A model generated the notes under the pieces. The model was not told the origin of the DNA and did no database searches. It saw only the letters and a list, made by a program, of their open reading frames with translations. Of a DNA stretch of 64,000 bases, positions 1 to 8,179 are shown piece by piece. A program made the position numbers and the translations under genes. Each line of letters opens with the position of its first letter. The stretch's first letter is position 1. This stretch comes from Alphaproteobacteria bacterium (lineage in GTDB: Bacteria > Pseudomonadota > Alphaproteobacteria > Micavibrionales > Micavibrionaceae). The DNA lies in the NCBI GenBank assembly GCA_021775915.1, contig JAJFGW010000029.1:78404-142403 (forward strand), in the 5' to 3' direction.

Positions 1-1
1 C

Positions 2-652
2 ATGAAAATCGACCATATTCAGACTGATGACCTGAAAAGACAGGGCAGCAATGTTGGTGTTCCTGTCATCGGCCTGATTAAAGACCAGATTGTGACAACC
101 TACGAAGAAGCGACAGTGCCGACCGCGACAGATGGCACTCTGCTCGCCGACCCGGAAAATGATATCCTCCATATCGCCGTCATAGAGCGCCACGGCCATA
201 ATGGCAATATCGCGCGCGGCTTTGTCAGGGGCTTTAACATTACAGAAGGCGCGATGGCCGTTTCTGTTGGCCATGATTCGCATAATATTGCCGTCGTCGG
301 CGCAACGCACGAAGACATGGTCATCGCGGTCAACCGCGTCATTGATAATGACGGCGGCAAAGTGGTCGTTAAAAATGGCGAAATTTTAGGGGAGATCTCC
401 TTACCTGTCGCCGGGCTAATGTCTGATAAAACGGACCTTGCCGAGACAGCCAAAGACCAGATGGCGCTTTTAGATGCCGTCGCGCAACTGGGCTCTGACT
501 GGGAAGATCCGCTTATGTTGCTTGGGTTTTTACCGCTATGCGTTATTCCCGATGCCAAAATCACCGACTTCGGTATTACCAGATTCAATCCAGCAGAAGG
601 TATCATGAAACCGATCTTGATTGATGATCAGCGGAAAAAGCCTTCAATCTAG
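2..652 (+). CDS. ade: adenine deaminase, C-terminal part (5' truncated by window edge)
   Basis: This is the C-terminal third of an adenine deaminase, the amidohydrolase that converts adenine to hypoxanthine and ammonia in purine salvage. About 216 residues are visible. The diagnostic C-terminal-domain motifs are present in order: VIERHGHNGNIARGFV, SVGHDSHNIAVVG, AVNRVIDNDGGKVVV and LPVAGLMSD. The N-terminal metal-binding TIM barrel lies left of the window, since the family is normally about 570-600 residues. The apparent ATG at position 2 is an internal Met, not a start. It converges on an ArsR-type regulator whose stop is only 3 bases away. I see no frameshift or stop in the visible part. 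Confidence 0.9.
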   Translation: MKIDHIQTDDLKRQGSNVGVPVIGLIKDQIVTTYEEATVPTATDGTLLADPENDILHIAVIERHGHNGNIARGFVRGFNITEGAMAVSVGHDSHNIAVVGATHEDMVIAVNRVIDNDGGKVVVKNGEILGEISLPVAGLMSDKTDLAETAKDQMALLDAVAQLGSDWEDPLMLLGFLPLCVIPDAKITDFGITRFNPAEGIMKPILIDDQRKKPSI

Positions 653-654
653 GT

Positions 655-945
655 TTAAGCCGCCTTATCGCAGCAATTTTCCACCATATAACGCAGCAGA
701 TTTTTCATGCCTTCGTTATTAGCGCTGTAGATGATAAACCGCCCCGCGCGGCGGCGGTTTATCAAACCGGAATGTTCCAGATGACTGAGATGGAAAGACA
801 AGGTATTTTGCGGCACGCCCAAAGCAAGGCTAATATCACCCGCTGGCAAGCCGCCCGTACCCGTCTCAACAAGCAAGCTCAGAACTTTTAATCGTGTATC
901 CTGAGACAGTGCCCCGAATGCCTTTGTAACCTCTTCAATATCCAT
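655..945 (-). CDS. ArsR-family winged-helix transcriptional regulator
   Basis: A 96-residue ArsR/SmtB-type repressor. The winged helix is clear: FGALSQDTRLKVLSLL, then DISLALGVPQNTLSFHLSHLEHSGLI as the recognition helix, then RRRAGRFIIYSAN as the wing. It ends with a vicinal cysteine pair (Cys91-Cys92, motif ENCCDKAA), as in many proteobacterial ArsR proteins. There the pair may bind a soft metal or metalloid, but this is inference. No arsenic or metal gene is adjacent, so the target is unknown. The upstream 140 bases hold an AT-rich, promoter-like stretch with no operator I can name. Confidence 0.85.
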   Translation of the reverse strand: MDIEEVTKAFGALSQDTRLKVLSLLVETGTGGLPAGDISLALGVPQNTLSFHLSHLEHSGLINRRRAGRFIIYSANNEGMKNLLRYMVENCCDKAA

Positions 946-1087
946 GTTTCTACGATAAATGAAACATGATAGAAATCAAGGACAACTCACATTATTTATT
1001 TTATAGTAACACCTTGTTAACCTTTTCCATCTAAATATTAGGGCTATTAAAAAAAACAAAAAACGACTTTGAACAGGAGATCACGTT

Positions 1088-1231
1088 ATGTACGCATCAA
1101 CAGCCGGAGGCGGCGCCATGAGTTTAGCTTTCAAACCCGTAACCCCCGAAAAAAAAGCCGCGAAACCATTGGTAAAACTTCCTGATATAAAACAGCCGCT
1201 CAAGAAAAAGAAGGCTGCAAAAACGAGCTAA
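1088..1231 (+). CDS. small basic protein, 47 residues, hypothetical
   Basis: A short open frame with a strong ribosome binding site (AGGAGA at 1075-1080, 7 bases before the ATG). The product starts MYASTAGGGAMSLAF and ends in a lysine-rich tail (PLKKKKAAKTS). It has no membrane segment or recognisable domain. Support is the ribosome binding site plus isolation between two AT-rich spacers that hold no other frame. A second in-frame ATG exists at codon 11. It could be a nucleic-acid-associated peptide or a chance frame. The spacer from 1232 to 1357 is very AT-rich and I see nothing else in it. Confidence 0.4.
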   Translation: MYASTAGGGAMSLAFKPVTPEKKAAKPLVKLPDIKQPLKKKKAAKTS

Positions 1232-1357
1232 GGTCAGGACTTATTAATTTTTATAAAATTTGATAGTTATTTATAATAACCCACTGATATTTCTCATAAA
1301 TTTGCCACATTCTTATATTAATATTAAGATATAGACTGGTGGGAAATGGCCCTAAAA

Positions 1358-1430
1358 ATCGTCATACTGAGCGTTAGTGAAGGATCTTGCTGTTATAGCT
1401 AAAAGATTTTTTGCGACGCTCAGGACGATA
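1358..1430. repeat. imperfect palindromic dispersed-repeat-like element
   Basis: Left arm (1358-1387) reads ATCGTCATACTGAGCG followed by TTAGTGAAGGATCT. The right arm (1403-1430) is close to its reverse complement, containing TTTTGCGACGCTCAGGACGAT. The sequence resembles the widespread intergenic palindromes of the GTCATCCTGAGCG...AAGGATCT type seen in many bacterial genomes. The right arm runs into the hydrolase gene and supplies its stop codon (TGA of CCTGAGCG on the minus strand). It could also fold as an RNA hairpin ending that transcript. Confidence 0.55.
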
Positions 1431-2181
1431 AATCCTGAATTTGTTGGTCCAATAACTCCAAATCCTCAGGCCGCGATAATCTATGATCCCCGCTTTCAAC
1501 CAAGAGCACCTCCCCAAGACTCGCATCAGGTATTGCATTTTTAATACGGTACGCTTTTTGCCAAGGGACATCTGTGTCCTGCATCCCCTGTACCAGACGA
1601 ACGGGAATCGTTAAAGCAATCTCATTATCCAGCAAGCAATGCCGCGCCCCATCATCAATCAGAGCTTTTGTAATACGGTAAGGCTCATCGCTGTAATCAC
1701 TCGGAATATCAACGTAGCCCTGCTTTTCCAGCAAGGCGCGGTGCCCATCATCAAAATGTTCTTCATAAATTTCTCTGGTAAAATCAGGCGCAGCCGCAAT
1801 CCCTACGAGCCCCTTAACAAGATCCGGCCTCTCAAGCGCCGCAAGAAGCCCTATCCAGCCGCCCATTGATGAGCCCGCGATAATAACAGGCTCTGCTATT
1901 ACCTGATCTATGATCGCTAGCGTATCGTCTTTCCAGTCTCCGATTGTGCCCTCATTAAACAAACCGTCCGAAGCGCCGTGACCGCTATAATCAAACCGGA
2001 TATAGGCCTGCCCGCGGGCCTTGCACTCATTTTCCAAAAATTGCGCTTTTGTACCTTCCATATCGGATCGAAAACCCCCACAAAAAAGGAGTGTAGGCCG
2101 CGCTGCGCCTTCTTTTCCTGCTTCAAGTTTCCTATATGCCAGACGAGGCTTATCGTTGCGCTCAATATATTTTATAGACAT
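1420..2181 (-). CDS. alpha/beta hydrolase
   Basis: A 253-residue cytosolic serine hydrolase. The nucleophile elbow GSSMGG places the catalytic Ser at about residue 105. A GMQDTDVP loop (Asp202 or Asp204) and a GDHRL motif (His233) complete the triad, and the FDYSGHGASDG loop around residue 65 is the usual oxyanion-side strand. Overall it resembles the ABHD10/palmitoyl-thioesterase-like bacterial hydrolases, but the substrate cannot be told. The last codons and the stop come from the palindromic repeat at 1358-1430, so the original C-terminus may have been altered. It is divergent from the glycosyltransferase pair. Confidence 0.85.
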   Translation of the reverse strand: MSIKYIERNDKPRLAYRKLEAGKEGAARPTLLFCGGFRSDMEGTKAQFLENECKARGQAYIRFDYSGHGASDGLFNEGTIGDWKDDTLAIIDQVIAEPVIIAGSSMGGWIGLLAALERPDLVKGLVGIAAAPDFTREIYEEHFDDGHRALLEKQGYVDIPSDYSDEPYRITKALIDDGARHCLLDNEIALTIPVRLVQGMQDTDVPWQKAYRIKNAIPDASLGEVLLVESGDHRLSRPEDLELLDQQIQDLSS

Positions 2182-2267
2182 GAATCAAACACGCTGTATT
2201 TCATAGTCAGAACCGCATATAGTGTGGTAAATCTATTGCAGGAACACAAGAAAGAAGTTTTTAAAGA

Positions 2268-3494
2268 ATGAGCAATCAGGTCACAACAGGAAAGACGCCT
2301 GTTATTATGCAGGTTTTACCAAATCTTGGCACGGGCGGAGCCGAACAAGGCTGCGTTGATATTACGGCCGAGCTAACGCAAGCAGGCGCCACGGCGCTGG
2401 TCGTGTCCAATGGCGGCCCGCGTATTCATGATATTGCCCGCGCTGGCGGCACCCATATCCAAATGCCGGTTCATAGCAAGAATCCGCTGGTCATGATGCA
2501 AAATGTTGGCAAATTAAAAAAACTAATCCAGCAATATAACGTGGATATAGTCCATGCGCGTAGCCGCGCCCCAGCCTGGAGTTGCTTCCGCGCCTGCAGA
2601 GGCACCGCCGCCAAATTCATGACCACGTGCCATGCGCCCTATAATTTTGATAACGGTGCCAAAAAACTCTACAATTCCTCTATTGCGCGCGGGGAACGAG
2701 TGATTGCTGTTTCCCGTTATCTTGCTGATTATTTACAGGAAAATTACAGACTAAATCACAAACGTGTCAGGGTTATTCACCGCGGCCTTGCTCTGGAAAA
2801 ATTTCATCCCACAGCCGTAACACCGGAACGGTTAATCCGGCTGACAAAAGAATGGCGTGTGCCTGATGGCGCCAGCATCATCATGCTACCCGGGCGCTTA
2901 ACGCGCTGGAAAGGCTACCATGTTCTGATTGATGCGATTGCAAAGCTGGGGCGCAAAGATATTTTCTGTGTTCTTATTGGCGCCGATCAGGGGAACACCG
3001 GCTATAGGCTGGAACTGGAAGAAGCCATCCGCGATAACGGACTGGAAGGACATGTCCGCATTACCGACCGTTGTGATGATATGCCTGCTGCCTACATGCT
3101 GGCAACTGTGGTTATCTCGGCCTCTACGGACCCCGAAGGCTTTGGCCGTGTTCCGATTGAAGCGCAAGCCATGGGACGGCCCATTATAGCCACCGACCAC
3201 GGCGGCGCGCGCGAAACCATTATCCGCGGGGAAACCGGCTGGCTGATTCCGCCCAGCGATGCGCAAGCTTTAAGCCGCGCCATCACAGAAGCCCTTTCGC
3301 TCGACCCGACCCAGCGCGCCATTCTGGCAACAAGAGCCATGGCCCACATCGCCAATAACTTCACCAAAGAAAAAATGGGCGATGAAACCTTGAATGTCTA
3401 TGCCGAATTACTGGAAGAAAAGCTCACGGGGACCGGGAAGCTGCACAGAAAAAAACAGCGCAACGCCCTAAACCTGAAAACAGCGGCTGAATGA
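2268..3494 (+). CDS. glycosyltransferase family 4 protein
   Basis: A 408-residue GT-B-fold retaining glycosyltransferase. The N-terminal acceptor domain carries the NLGTGGAEQG loop typical of GT4 enzymes. The C-terminal nucleotide-sugar domain holds LPGRLTRWKGYHVLI and the EX7E-type motif PEGFGRVPIEAQAMGRPIIATD at about residues 287-308, followed by GGARETI. It most likely transfers a sugar in LPS or another envelope glycan at the cytoplasmic face. Its stop overlaps the start of the GT9 gene (ATGA), so the two are translationally coupled. Confidence 0.88.
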   Translation: MSNQVTTGKTPVIMQVLPNLGTGGAEQGCVDITAELTQAGATALVVSNGGPRIHDIARAGGTHIQMPVHSKNPLVMMQNVGKLKKLIQQYNVDIVHARSRAPAWSCFRACRGTAAKFMTTCHAPYNFDNGAKKLYNSSIARGERVIAVSRYLADYLQENYRLNHKRVRVIHRGLALEKFHPTAVTPERLIRLTKEWRVPDGASIIMLPGRLTRWKGYHVLIDAIAKLGRKDIFCVLIGADQGNTGYRLELEEAIRDNGLEGHVRITDRCDDMPAAYMLATVVISASTDPEGFGRVPIEAQAMGRPIIATDHGGARETIIRGETGWLIPPSDAQALSRAITEALSLDPTQRAILATRAMAHIANNFTKEKMGDETLNVYAELLEEKLTGTGKLHRKKQRNALNLKTAAE

Positions 3495-4429
3495 ACTCTT
3501 CGCAAAAGATTTTAGTGATTAAGCTCGGCGCCCTGGGTGATTTTGTACAAGCCCTTGGCCCCATGGCAGCCATTGCTCGCCATCATCCGGACGCTGATAT
3601 TACACTTTTAACCACGGAGAATTTTGTTAGCCTCGGCATATCTTGCGGTTATTTCGATCACGTATGGAATGATGAAAAACCGAAACGGTTAAATCTAAAA
3701 GGCTGGGCTTCCTTAAGAAAAAGGCTAAACCAGGGAAAGTTTGATCGTGTTTATGATTTGCAAAATAATAAACGCACAGCTTTATATTTCCGTCTTTTTA
3801 AAAAGAAACCTGAATGGGTTGGCGCGGCTAAAGGCGCTTCGCACAGAAACGATTCTCCGCAGCGAACGGCAGGGCACTCTTTTGATGGCCATATACAAAC
3901 CTTAAAGCTGGCCGATATTAACGATGTAACCATTGATAAAATGGACTGGGTCAAAGGCGATATAAATCATTTCGATATACAGAAACCATATATCTTACTG
4001 GTTCCTGGCTGCGCTCCGGAAAGACCGGAAAAACGATGGGCCGCAAAAAACTTTGGCGCTCTGGCCCGTACGCTTCATGGCTGGGGTTATACTCCGGTCA
4101 TTCTCGGCACAAAAAGCGAAGAAGACATTGCCGAAACAATCTGTAAAATATTTCCCGAAAGCATTAATTTAACCGGAAAAACGGCTTTATCCGATATTAT
4201 ACTACTGGCAAGGCACGCTGCCACCGCCATTGGCAATGACACCGGCCCCATGCATTTAATTGCGCAAACAAGCTGCCCGAGCTATGTACTATTTTCGCGC
4301 CATAGCGATCCGGTTAAACACGCCCCCAAAGGAGAGAGCGTTCTTACAATCAGAATGGATGAAATAAACGATATAAGCCTGGATAAGGTTATAAGCACTC
4401 TCAGCGTACACGACTTTAGAGCGGCTTAA
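3491..4429 (+). CDS. glycosyltransferase family 9 (heptosyltransferase-like)
   Basis: A 312-residue protein of the ADP-heptose:LPS heptosyltransferase family (GT9). It begins ILVIKLGALGDFVQALG, the usual GT9 start. LVPGCAPERPEKRW sits near the middle, and GNDTGPMHLIAQ near residue 250 is the conserved donor-site motif. It probably adds a heptose or related sugar to the LPS inner core. The start overlaps the upstream GT4 stop by 4 bases, and its 3' end overlaps the convergent ArsR gene by 4 bases. Acceptor and sugar specificity cannot be read from sequence. Confidence 0.87.
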   Translation: MNSSQKILVIKLGALGDFVQALGPMAAIARHHPDADITLLTTENFVSLGISCGYFDHVWNDEKPKRLNLKGWASLRKRLNQGKFDRVYDLQNNKRTALYFRLFKKKPEWVGAAKGASHRNDSPQRTAGHSFDGHIQTLKLADINDVTIDKMDWVKGDINHFDIQKPYILLVPGCAPERPEKRWAAKNFGALARTLHGWGYTPVILGTKSEEDIAETICKIFPESINLTGKTALSDIILLARHAATAIGNDTGPMHLIAQTSCPSYVLFSRHSDPVKHAPKGESVLTIRMDEINDISLDKVISTLSVHDFRAA

Positions 4430-4728
4430 GAATTTTCCGGGCAACAAATATCATAAAGCGTACATAAAATGGCCTCGGTAGATTTGTCATTCATTGAATA
4501 ATATATTGTCTGGGCATCACGGCGTGTACCGACCAGCCCATCGCGCCGCAAACGGGCAAGGTGCTGTGATAAGGCAGATTGGCTGAGACCTATAATGTGC
4601 TCTAATTCGCCAACGCTTTTCTCACCTTTATAGAGCGTACACATGATCATCAGGCGGCGCTCATTTGACAGGGCTTTTAAAAGCCTGGTCGCCATCCCTA
4701 TATTTTGTTCAACCTTATTAACGTCCAT
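4426..4728 (-). CDS. ArsR-family regulator, BigR/SqrR persulfide-sensor type
   Basis: A 100-residue winged-helix repressor. LLKALSNERRLMIMC, then VGELEHIIGLSQSALSQHLARLRRDGLV, then TRRDAQTIYYSM match the BigR/SqrR/YgaV subgroup. Cys30 and Cys96 are 66 residues apart, the same spacing as the redox pair of BigR (Cys42/Cys108) and SqrR (Cys41/Cys107), which form disulfide or polysulfide bridges in response to sulfide. A further Cys95 makes a vicinal pair. Known members control sulfide-oxidising genes, but none lies beside it here, so targets must be elsewhere. The 190-base upstream spacer is AT-rich and contains a palindrome-like CCCTAATCTGATCAGGG at 4845-4861. Confidence 0.85.
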   Translation of the reverse strand: MDVNKVEQNIGMATRLLKALSNERRLMIMCTLYKGEKSVGELEHIIGLSQSALSQHLARLRRDGLVGTRRDAQTIYYSMNDKSTEAILCTLYDICCPENS

Positions 4729-4921
4729 ATTATAAATACTGCAAATTAACGTTTAACTATATTTTTTCCCCTTATACATTGGGGAGATACTCTTAAATTA
4801 AGCAGTCTGTAAATTAATAATTCTTTATATACTTTAGTTCAGAACCCTAATCTGATCAGGGCTTTTGTCAAGCGAAAATGAGAACGGTTTTCATATACTC
4901 TTGTGTGTATATATTACATGT

Positions 4922-5707
4922 CTACGATTTTTCCGGCAATTTTGAAAATATTCCTAAAGACAAGACATGCGGCAACATGCCAAAAAATCCTGCCAAAAGA
5001 TACGTTTGCCATGGAAAAGCAATCCGGCCTGCATTTTTTTCAAGGCCACTTGCGATAATAGAGGCCGCTTTATCAACCCCCATCAAAAAGGGCATTTTAT
5101 AATCATTCACGTCTGTCATTGGCGTTTTAATAAAGCCGGGACAAACTACATTTATCTTAACACCCTTAACAACCATACTGCCCCTCAAAGCTTCGCCATA
5201 AAGCCGAAGAGCACCTTTAGAAGCGCTATAAGCCGGAGCACCGGGCCAGCCGCTAAAAGAGGCCAACGAGCTCACCAACGCCACCTGCCCCCTCTTACGG
5301 AGAACCATGCACGGCAACACCGGCTCGATTGTGTTCAAAACACCGATCAGGTTAATGTCAAATATCTTCCGTGCCTGCGCAACGGTTTCGCCCTCATCAT
5401 TCCCCCTCTCATCACTGCCACCCGTACCGCCGGAAATACCGGCATTGGCAATGACAAGGTCAAGCGGCTGGCGCTGATCAAGGTCCTCAATCCAGCTTTG
5501 CATGGCGGCCTGATCTGTTACATCAATGATTTTTTCCTCGATGTCTGCGCCTGTTTCCCGGCAGGCTCGCGCAACATCACCAAGCCGCACTTCATTACGC
5601 CCGGCAAGCGCCAAAAAGACACCCTTCCCGGCGTAATACTCCGCTAAGGCAGCACCAATACCGCTTGAAGCGCCAGTAATGAGTATGTTTTTAGGGGAGG
5701 TAATCAT
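4922..5707 (-). CDS. SDR-family NAD(P)-dependent oxidoreductase
   Basis: A 261-residue classical short-chain dehydrogenase. The cofactor motif TGASSGIG is at residues 11-18, NAG at 88-90, a catalytic Ser near 147-150, and YSASK gives Tyr160 and Lys164. The C-terminal ~30 residues are hydrophobic (LLAGFFGMLPHVLSLGIF), suggesting membrane association as in some SDRs acting on lipids or fatty acyl groups; this is inference. Its start overlaps the stop of the cytidylate-kinase-like gene (ATGA), so it is the distal gene of that minus-strand operon. Substrate unknown. Confidence 0.87.
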   Translation of the reverse strand: MITSPKNILITGASSGIGAALAEYYAGKGVFLALAGRNEVRLGDVARACRETGADIEEKIIDVTDQAAMQSWIEDLDQRQPLDLVIANAGISGGTGGSDERGNDEGETVAQARKIFDINLIGVLNTIEPVLPCMVLRKRGQVALVSSLASFSGWPGAPAYSASKGALRLYGEALRGSMVVKGVKINVVCPGFIKTPMTDVNDYKMPFLMGVDKAASIIASGLEKNAGRIAFPWQTYLLAGFFGMLPHVLSLGIFSKLPEKS

Positions 5708-6282
5708 GCCGCCTGAGTAAGGCGCTCTTTATAAAGCGCAAAAGCCGCATCAAATGCAGAGAGTACGTCTTCCTGCGTTTTGTGGGATGTATTAATAACC
5801 AGATCAAAATTAGAATCATCGCTAATATCGACATGATAAAGCGCCTGATAACGATGAATTTCGCTCTTTTTACGGCGCTCCACCTCCTTAATGGCGTCCT
5901 GCTGCCCCATTTTTTCTTCAACACCGCGCTCGGTATCTCTAAAAATACGCTCGGCAGCAACATCAGGGTCAACAGCCAAACGAATTTTCAAGGCATTTGC
6001 CAAAAAATGCCACGCCATCCGCGAATCAAGCACCAGATGCTCTTTCTTTTTGTTCAGAGACTTAATGTAGTCATCAACTTCACGATCAAGCTCTTCTTGC
6101 GTTTCGGCAAGCTCGTTAAGCGCAGTCACCGAAATACCCTTTTGACGCGCCAGTTCCCGGAACATATTCCCGGTCGTAATAAGCTCATACCCAATGCGCG
6201 CAGAAACATTACGGGCAAAAGAAGTCTTGCCGCTGCCCGGATCGCCGGTAATCGTAATACGATGATACGTTGTTTCAGTCAT
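5704..6282 (-). CDS. cytidylate-kinase-like P-loop NTPase
   Basis: A 192-residue small P-loop kinase. The Walker A is GDPGSGKT (residues 13-20), followed by TTGNMFRELARQKG, which resembles the NMP-binding region of the archaeal-type (Cmk2) cytidylate kinases. LVLDSRMAWHF looks like the Walker B and substrate strand, and AAERIFRDTERG contains the lid arginines. It probably phosphorylates CMP/dCMP or a related nucleotide. I cannot exclude another small kinase of the same fold. It is coupled to the downstream SDR gene and lies 30 bases below rsmA. Confidence 0.72.
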   Translation of the reverse strand: MTETTYHRITITGDPGSGKTSFARNVSARIGYELITTGNMFRELARQKGISVTALNELAETQEELDREVDDYIKSLNKKKEHLVLDSRMAWHFLANALKIRLAVDPDVAAERIFRDTERGVEEKMGQQDAIKEVERRKKSEIHRYQALYHVDISDDSNFDLVINTSHKTQEDVLSAFDAAFALYKERLTQAA

Positions 6283-6312
6283 GCTTTGTTATAAGGGGCG
6301 GTTTTTAACGGG

Positions 6313-7155
6313 TCAAGCACTCTGCTTGGCAAGGTCTACAAACTTCCCAACCGGGAGATTTTCAGCGCGTAAATGTGAGTCAATACCACACCCTTCAAAA
6401 AATGCCGCGTAGCCTTTCAGGCTGGAGCGCAACATTTTCCGCCGCTGCCCAAAAGCGGCCGCTGTTACGGCTTCGATGGCAGAAAACTCCGGGGCGTCCG
6501 GTAGCAAAGTTTTCGGACTAAACCGCACAATACTGGACTTAACTTTCGGCGGCGGGGTAAAGGCCTGCGGCGGCAGAGAGAACAAACTCTCAACATCGCA
6601 AAGCCACTGCGCCAATACAGAAAGCCGTCCATAGGTTTTTGCATCAGGCCTACCCACGATCCGGTCGGCGACCTCACGCTGGAACATCAGGATCATAGTT
6701 TTAAAAGCGCTCTCATTGTCCCTGATTTGCCGCAGCCAGCCTATAAGAAGAGGCGTCGCGATATTATAAGGCAAATTAGCAACGATGACCCGCTCTCCTG
6801 TCGGCGCTAAAGTAAGAAGATCAGCGTCCAGCGCATCACCCTGAACGATTTGCAACCGTCCGGCCGCAAACTCTTCCAGCTCCTGCAATGCGTTTACTGC
6901 TCTGGGGTCAAATTCAATGGCAATTACTTTTTTCGCGCCTGCTTTTAACAAACTGCGCGTTAAACCGCCGGGGCCGGGGCCAATTTCAAAAACAGTCACG
7001 CCGGTAAGGTCACCGGCCGCACGGGCAATTTTATCGGTAATATTCAGATCAAGGAGAAAGTTTTGTCCCAGCTTCTTTTCGGCGCGCAACTCATAACGGG
7101 AGATAACCTCACGAAGAGGGGGAAGTGAATTCCAGTCTGCAGGCAGATCAGACAC
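6313..7155 (-). CDS. rsmA: 16S rRNA (adenine1518-N6/adenine1519-N6)-dimethyltransferase
   Basis: RsmA/KsgA dimethylates two adjacent adenines in the 3' hairpin of 16S rRNA late in 30S assembly. The family-defining KLGQNFLLD, the SAM motif FEIGPGPGGLT, and the catalytic NLPYN are all visible. I place the start at a GTG (7155), giving 280 residues, which fits the family (about 270-285). A longer frame extends upstream, but that extension lies inside surA. The GTG start overlaps the surA stop by 8 bases, suggesting coupling. The pdxA gene often found between surA and rsmA is absent. Confidence 0.93.
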   Translation of the reverse strand: MSDLPADWNSLPPLREVISRYELRAEKKLGQNFLLDLNITDKIARAAGDLTGVTVFEIGPGPGGLTRSLLKAGAKKVIAIEFDPRAVNALQELEEFAAGRLQIVQGDALDADLLTLAPTGERVIVANLPYNIATPLLIGWLRQIRDNESAFKTMILMFQREVADRIVGRPDAKTYGRLSVLAQWLCDVESLFSLPPQAFTPPPKVKSSIVRFSPKTLLPDAPEFSAIEAVTAAAFGQRRKMLRSSLKGYAAFFEGCGIDSHLRAENLPVGKFVDLAKQSA

Positions 7156-8098
7156 GGTGCTCAATAAACGCCTCGGTTTTAAGATTGAGCAAATAGCGGC
7201 GTTGCAGGCGGTCCAGACGCTCCATGCCCAAACGGTGCATAATCTCGTCTCGCGAAGGGATCGTTTCTTCGGTAATGATCCTTTTGCCACTCAAATGTAA
7301 AATATGGAATCCAGCCAAAGAGCGCACAGGCTTACTCAATTCACCTTCATTCATCTTTGCCAGCATCTCATCCAAAGCTTCAGCCAGCTGCCCTTCTTGT
7401 ACCCAGCCCAAATCACCACCTTTGGAAGCCCCGGCAGCTTGCGAAAACTGTCCGGCAAGGCGCGGAAAAGGCACTTTCCCTTCAACAAGCTGCTTAACAA
7501 GCCTATCAGAAAGTCTTTTTATATCGCCTTCTTCCGATGGCTTTTCAACCGGCAGGAATATCTCTGAAACCCTGTACTCACTTTTACCTTTGTTTTCTTC
7601 AAGTCGCTCAATAACAGAATCAACTTCATTATCAGCAATAGACACCTGCGAGCGCAGTTTTTTCTGAACAACACGGGACCAGGCAATTTGCGAGCGAATC
7701 TGATCCTCCAGTGTTTTCACCGGAATACCCTCTTTTCTTAAAACTGACCGGAATTGCTCTGCTGAAAAATTATTTTGCCCGGCAATAGCCCCGAACCCTT
7801 TAATAATTTCTGCCTGCGGAATTTCTATTTCAAGACGATTTGCTTCCTGAATTTTAAGCTTTTCATCAATGAGCACGCCTATAATTTGCGGCACCAAGCG
7901 TTCACGAATTTCTTTGTTATTCGGCAACCCTGAGGACACAGCCACCAATTTAAGGCGCGCGGCCACATCGGAGTTAGACACGGCCTCCTCATTCACAACA
8001 GCAGCAATAGTTTCCGTACGCGATGACTGCGCCGCCACCGGCTGCACAGTCAGCACAAAAACCATAGATAAAATCAAAGACCATATAAAAAATCGCAT
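7148..8098 (-). CDS. surA: SurA-like periplasmic chaperone / peptidyl-prolyl isomerase
   Basis: SurA escorts unfolded outer-membrane proteins through the periplasm. The start at 8098 gives a clean signal peptide (MRFFIWSLILSMVFVLTVQPVAAQ) with cleavage after AAQ or VAA. An ATG at 8134 would add 12 residues. The N-terminal chaperone domain has AAVVNEEAVSNSDV and the single parvulin PPIase domain has YRVSEIFLP...GGDLGWVQEGQLAEAL and FHILHLSGKR. At about 316 residues it carries one parvulin domain, shorter than the two-domain E. coli protein, as in many alphaproteobacteria. It lies directly upstream of rsmA. Confidence 0.88.
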   Translation of the reverse strand: MRFFIWSLILSMVFVLTVQPVAAQSSRTETIAAVVNEEAVSNSDVAARLKLVAVSSGLPNNKEIRERLVPQIIGVLIDEKLKIQEANRLEIEIPQAEIIKGFGAIAGQNNFSAEQFRSVLRKEGIPVKTLEDQIRSQIAWSRVVQKKLRSQVSIADNEVDSVIERLEENKGKSEYRVSEIFLPVEKPSEEGDIKRLSDRLVKQLVEGKVPFPRLAGQFSQAAGASKGGDLGWVQEGQLAEALDEMLAKMNEGELSKPVRSLAGFHILHLSGKRIITEETIPSRDEIMHRLGMERLDRLQRRYLLNLKTEAFIEHRV

Positions 8099-8179
8099 GA
8101 GTAACCACATACAAAATTTAACGCCGCTATGCACGCTTTTTATTATAAAACCTACTACCGGGGCCGTATTTTCCGTATT

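Noticed and set aside
4845..4861. CCCTAATCTGATCAGGG as an intrinsic terminator
   Set aside because: The loop would be too small and the following T-run is only four bases; at most it is an operator.
7156..7290. N-terminal extension of rsmA
   Set aside because: It lies within surA in another frame and has no RsmA homology; the GTG at 7155 gives the family length.
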